40,668 nt of DNA from Clostridiaceae bacterium (GTDB lineage: Bacteria > Bacillota > Clostridia > Acetivibrionales > DTU013): NCBI GenBank assembly GCA_012730015.1, contig JAAYBT010000187.1:1-40668 (forward strand), in the 5' to 3' direction. Each line of letters starts with the position of its first letter. Within the stretch, counting starts at the first letter, position 1. Positions 39,438-40,668 of this stretch are shown here, one piece after another. The translations under genes were made by a program, and so were the position numbers. The notes under the pieces are model-generated. The model saw only the letters and a program-made list of their open reading frames with translations. It had not been told where the DNA came from and ran no database searches.

Positions 39438-39785
39438 ATGACGCTTAATTTACTCGAATGTGTAGTTTACCTGCTGGCATCATATGGTTTGTTTACGCTT
39501 GTTATTAGCATATTTGATCGACTACGATGCAGGATTAGGGGGCCCCGACCGCTGGTCCGCATTGTTTTGCTGGTTAAGAATGCCCAGGAGCAAATCGAGT
39601 ATATCGTCAGAAATTCTGTAATGAAGGAATATGCATCCAAGCTGCTTTCTGATAGAAAGATAATGATAGTAGATATGGCTTCTGAGGATAATACATATGA
39701 GCTTTTGGAGCGGTTGGAGAAAAGCCTTTATGGCATAGAGACTTTGCAATATAAGGATAGGGAGCAGATCTATAAAGGTTTTTGA
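39438..39785 (+). CDS. Small membrane-anchored glycosyltransferase-2-like protein, function unknown
   Basis: The 115-residue product has one N-terminal membrane segment (LLECVVYLLASYGLFTLVISIF, about residues 4-25). A soluble part follows: VRIVLLVKNAQEQIEYIVRN, then KIMIVDMASEDNTYELLERL. This looks like the first beta-alpha-beta unit of a GT-A fold family 2 glycosyltransferase (nucleotide-binding half), without the catalytic second half, so enzyme activity is doubtful. AAAGGAGG (39421-39428) is 9 bases before the ATG at 39438; an in-frame TTG at 39432 is too close. It could be a complete small protein family in clostridia or the start of a truncated gene. Confidence 0.6.
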   Translation: MTLNLLECVVYLLASYGLFTLVISIFDRLRCRIRGPRPLVRIVLLVKNAQEQIEYIVRNSVMKEYASKLLSDRKIMIVDMASEDNTYELLERLEKSLYGIETLQYKDREQIYKGF

Positions 39786-39950
39786 TATCTTTTCACTACG
39801 GCCAAAGTAATATATACTATATGCAGGAGTTAAAAAGAAATTATTGTTAAGATCGACAGTGTTATTTGAAATAAGCAAAGCAGTCGGTCTGAATAGTAAT
39901 AAAATACTATGAGGGTCAATACGTGGAAGATGTATTGAAGTGGCAGGGAA

Positions 39951-40668
39951 ATGGGTTTTGCACAAATAGAAGGAACAATAGCTGATATTATATATAAGAA
40001 CGAGTCAAATGGATATACCGTATGTGAGATACAGGCCGATAAGAGCGTCATTACCGCCGTAGGCTACATGCCCTTCATAAATGCCGGCGAAACTATTAGG
40101 GCAAAGGGGAAATGGGTAATGCACCCTGACTATGGGGAGCAGCTCAAGGTTGAGCTTTATGAAAAGGTCTTACCTAAAACAGTGGATGCCATTGAGAGAT
40201 ATCTGGCGTCAGGTATAGTCAAGGGCGTTGGCCCGGCAACGGCGGCAAAGATAGTACAGCGCTTTGGCCCTTCCACTTTGGACATTATCAGCACGGATCC
40301 CAAGCAATTGTCTGAAATAAAAGGAATTACCCTTGATAAGGCTTTGAGGATTGGTCAGGCACTTGACGAACAAAGAGGCCTCAGAGAGGTCGTAATGTTT
40401 TTACAGGAGTATGGCATTAATGCCTCCGCATGTATTAAAATTTATAGAGCATACGCCGACACGGCAGTAGAAAAGATAAGAGAAAACCCTTACAGGCTTT
40501 GCGAAGACATATTCGGCATAGGCTTTAGGACGGCTGACAGGATAGCTATGAAGCTTGGAATCGATGCAAATTCCAGGTTCAGGACAAGAAGCGGCATAAA
40601 ATATGTATTAACCCAGGGAACTGCTCATGGACATACCTATTTGCCTGAGGATGTGCTTAAGGAGCATA
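39951..40668 (+). CDS. recD2: RecD2-type ATP-dependent DNA helicase, 5' part (runs off the window)
   Basis: The first 239 codons are visible. They encode the N-terminal OB-like segment (QIEGTIADIIYKNESNGYTV, HPDYGEQLKVELYEK) and the tandem helix-hairpin-helix region (YLASGIVKGVGPATAAKIV, LSEIKGITLDKALRIG, FGIGFRTADRIAMKLG) characteristic of RecD2, a 5'-3' SF1B helicase outside the RecBCD complex. The Walker motifs lie beyond the window end. A TGA in frame 13 bases upstream limits the start to the ATG at 39951; AGGGAA just before it is a poor ribosome site. The 165 bases between 39785 and this start hold nothing I can assign. Confidence 0.93.
   Translation, partial: MGFAQIEGTIADIIYKNESNGYTVCEIQADKSVITAVGYMPFINAGETIRAKGKWVMHPDYGEQLKVELYEKVLPKTVDAIERYLASGIVKGVGPATAAKIVQRFGPSTLDIISTDPKQLSEIKGITLDKALRIGQALDEQRGLREVVMFLQEYGINASACIKIYRAYADTAVEKIRENPYRLCEDIFGIGFRTADRIAMKLGIDANSRFRTRSGIKYVLTQGTAHGHTYLPEDVLKEH

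Overview
The window is a chromosomal core segment of an endospore-forming Clostridia member (Firmicutes/Bacillota) of moderate to low GC. It carries spoVG, spoVT, spoIIE, sigI/rsgI and an S-box riboswitch on metK. Its gene order parallels two Bacillus subtilis neighbourhoods: purR-spoVG-glmU-prs-pth-mfd-(prsA)-spoVT and rpsF-ssb-rpsR ... gdpP-rplI-dnaB, followed by tilS-hpt-ftsH. The sigI/rsgI pair and the clostridial-type insertions (prsA, a MazG-like gene, recD2 after metK) suggest a lineage near Ruminiclostridium/Acetivibrio, but I cannot fix the genus from sequence alone. No tRNA, rRNA, CRISPR array, complete insertion sequence or prophage was seen.

Layout: 1-3139, an MBOAT O-acyltransferase with a DHHW/AlgX-like partner (surface polysaccharide acylation). 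3392-8068 (minus strand), a Gre-family factor with its own promoter and a terminator-like leader hairpin, then a heterodimeric BmrC/BmrD-type ABC exporter. 8124-8159, a perfect dyad holding an extended -10 element on each strand. 8501-9674, a YfbR-like 5'-nucleotidase and FabZ. 9899-11308 (minus), MurC. 11690-21084, purR, spoVG, a short glmU, prs, pth, mfd, prsA and spoVT. 21185-21450, a broken gene with an internal inversion. 21607-26443, sigI, rsgI and spoIIE. 26528-28059, a small membrane protein then rpsF-ssb-rpsR. 28117-28399, a GC-rich repeat element. 28508-35748, pheA, MazG-like, gdpP, rplI, dnaB, tilS and hpt. 35888-39112, ftsH, the SAM-I riboswitch and metK. 39113-40668, an HD-GYP remnant, a dispersed repeat, a small glycosyltransferase-like protein and the 5' part of recD2.

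Most genes are housekeeping: nucleotide supply (purR, prs, hpt, yfbR), peptidoglycan precursors (glmU, murC), translation, replication and repair, and sporulation. I found no convincing new multi-gene defence or biosynthetic system. The unusual material lies elsewhere. Repeat-like, low-complexity in-frame insertions recur in otherwise conserved enzymes (FabZ, TilS, both ABC subunits, the DHHW protein, RsgI), and a 24-bp/39-bp tandem repeat begins inside the fabZ stop region. A three-branched structured RNA candidate with a promoter placed at its 5' end precedes prsA. There is also a terminator-like hairpin in the gre leader, a GlmU lacking its acetyltransferase half, an inverted segment whose reversal restores an open frame, and a small GC-rich element with 17-bp terminal inverted repeats.
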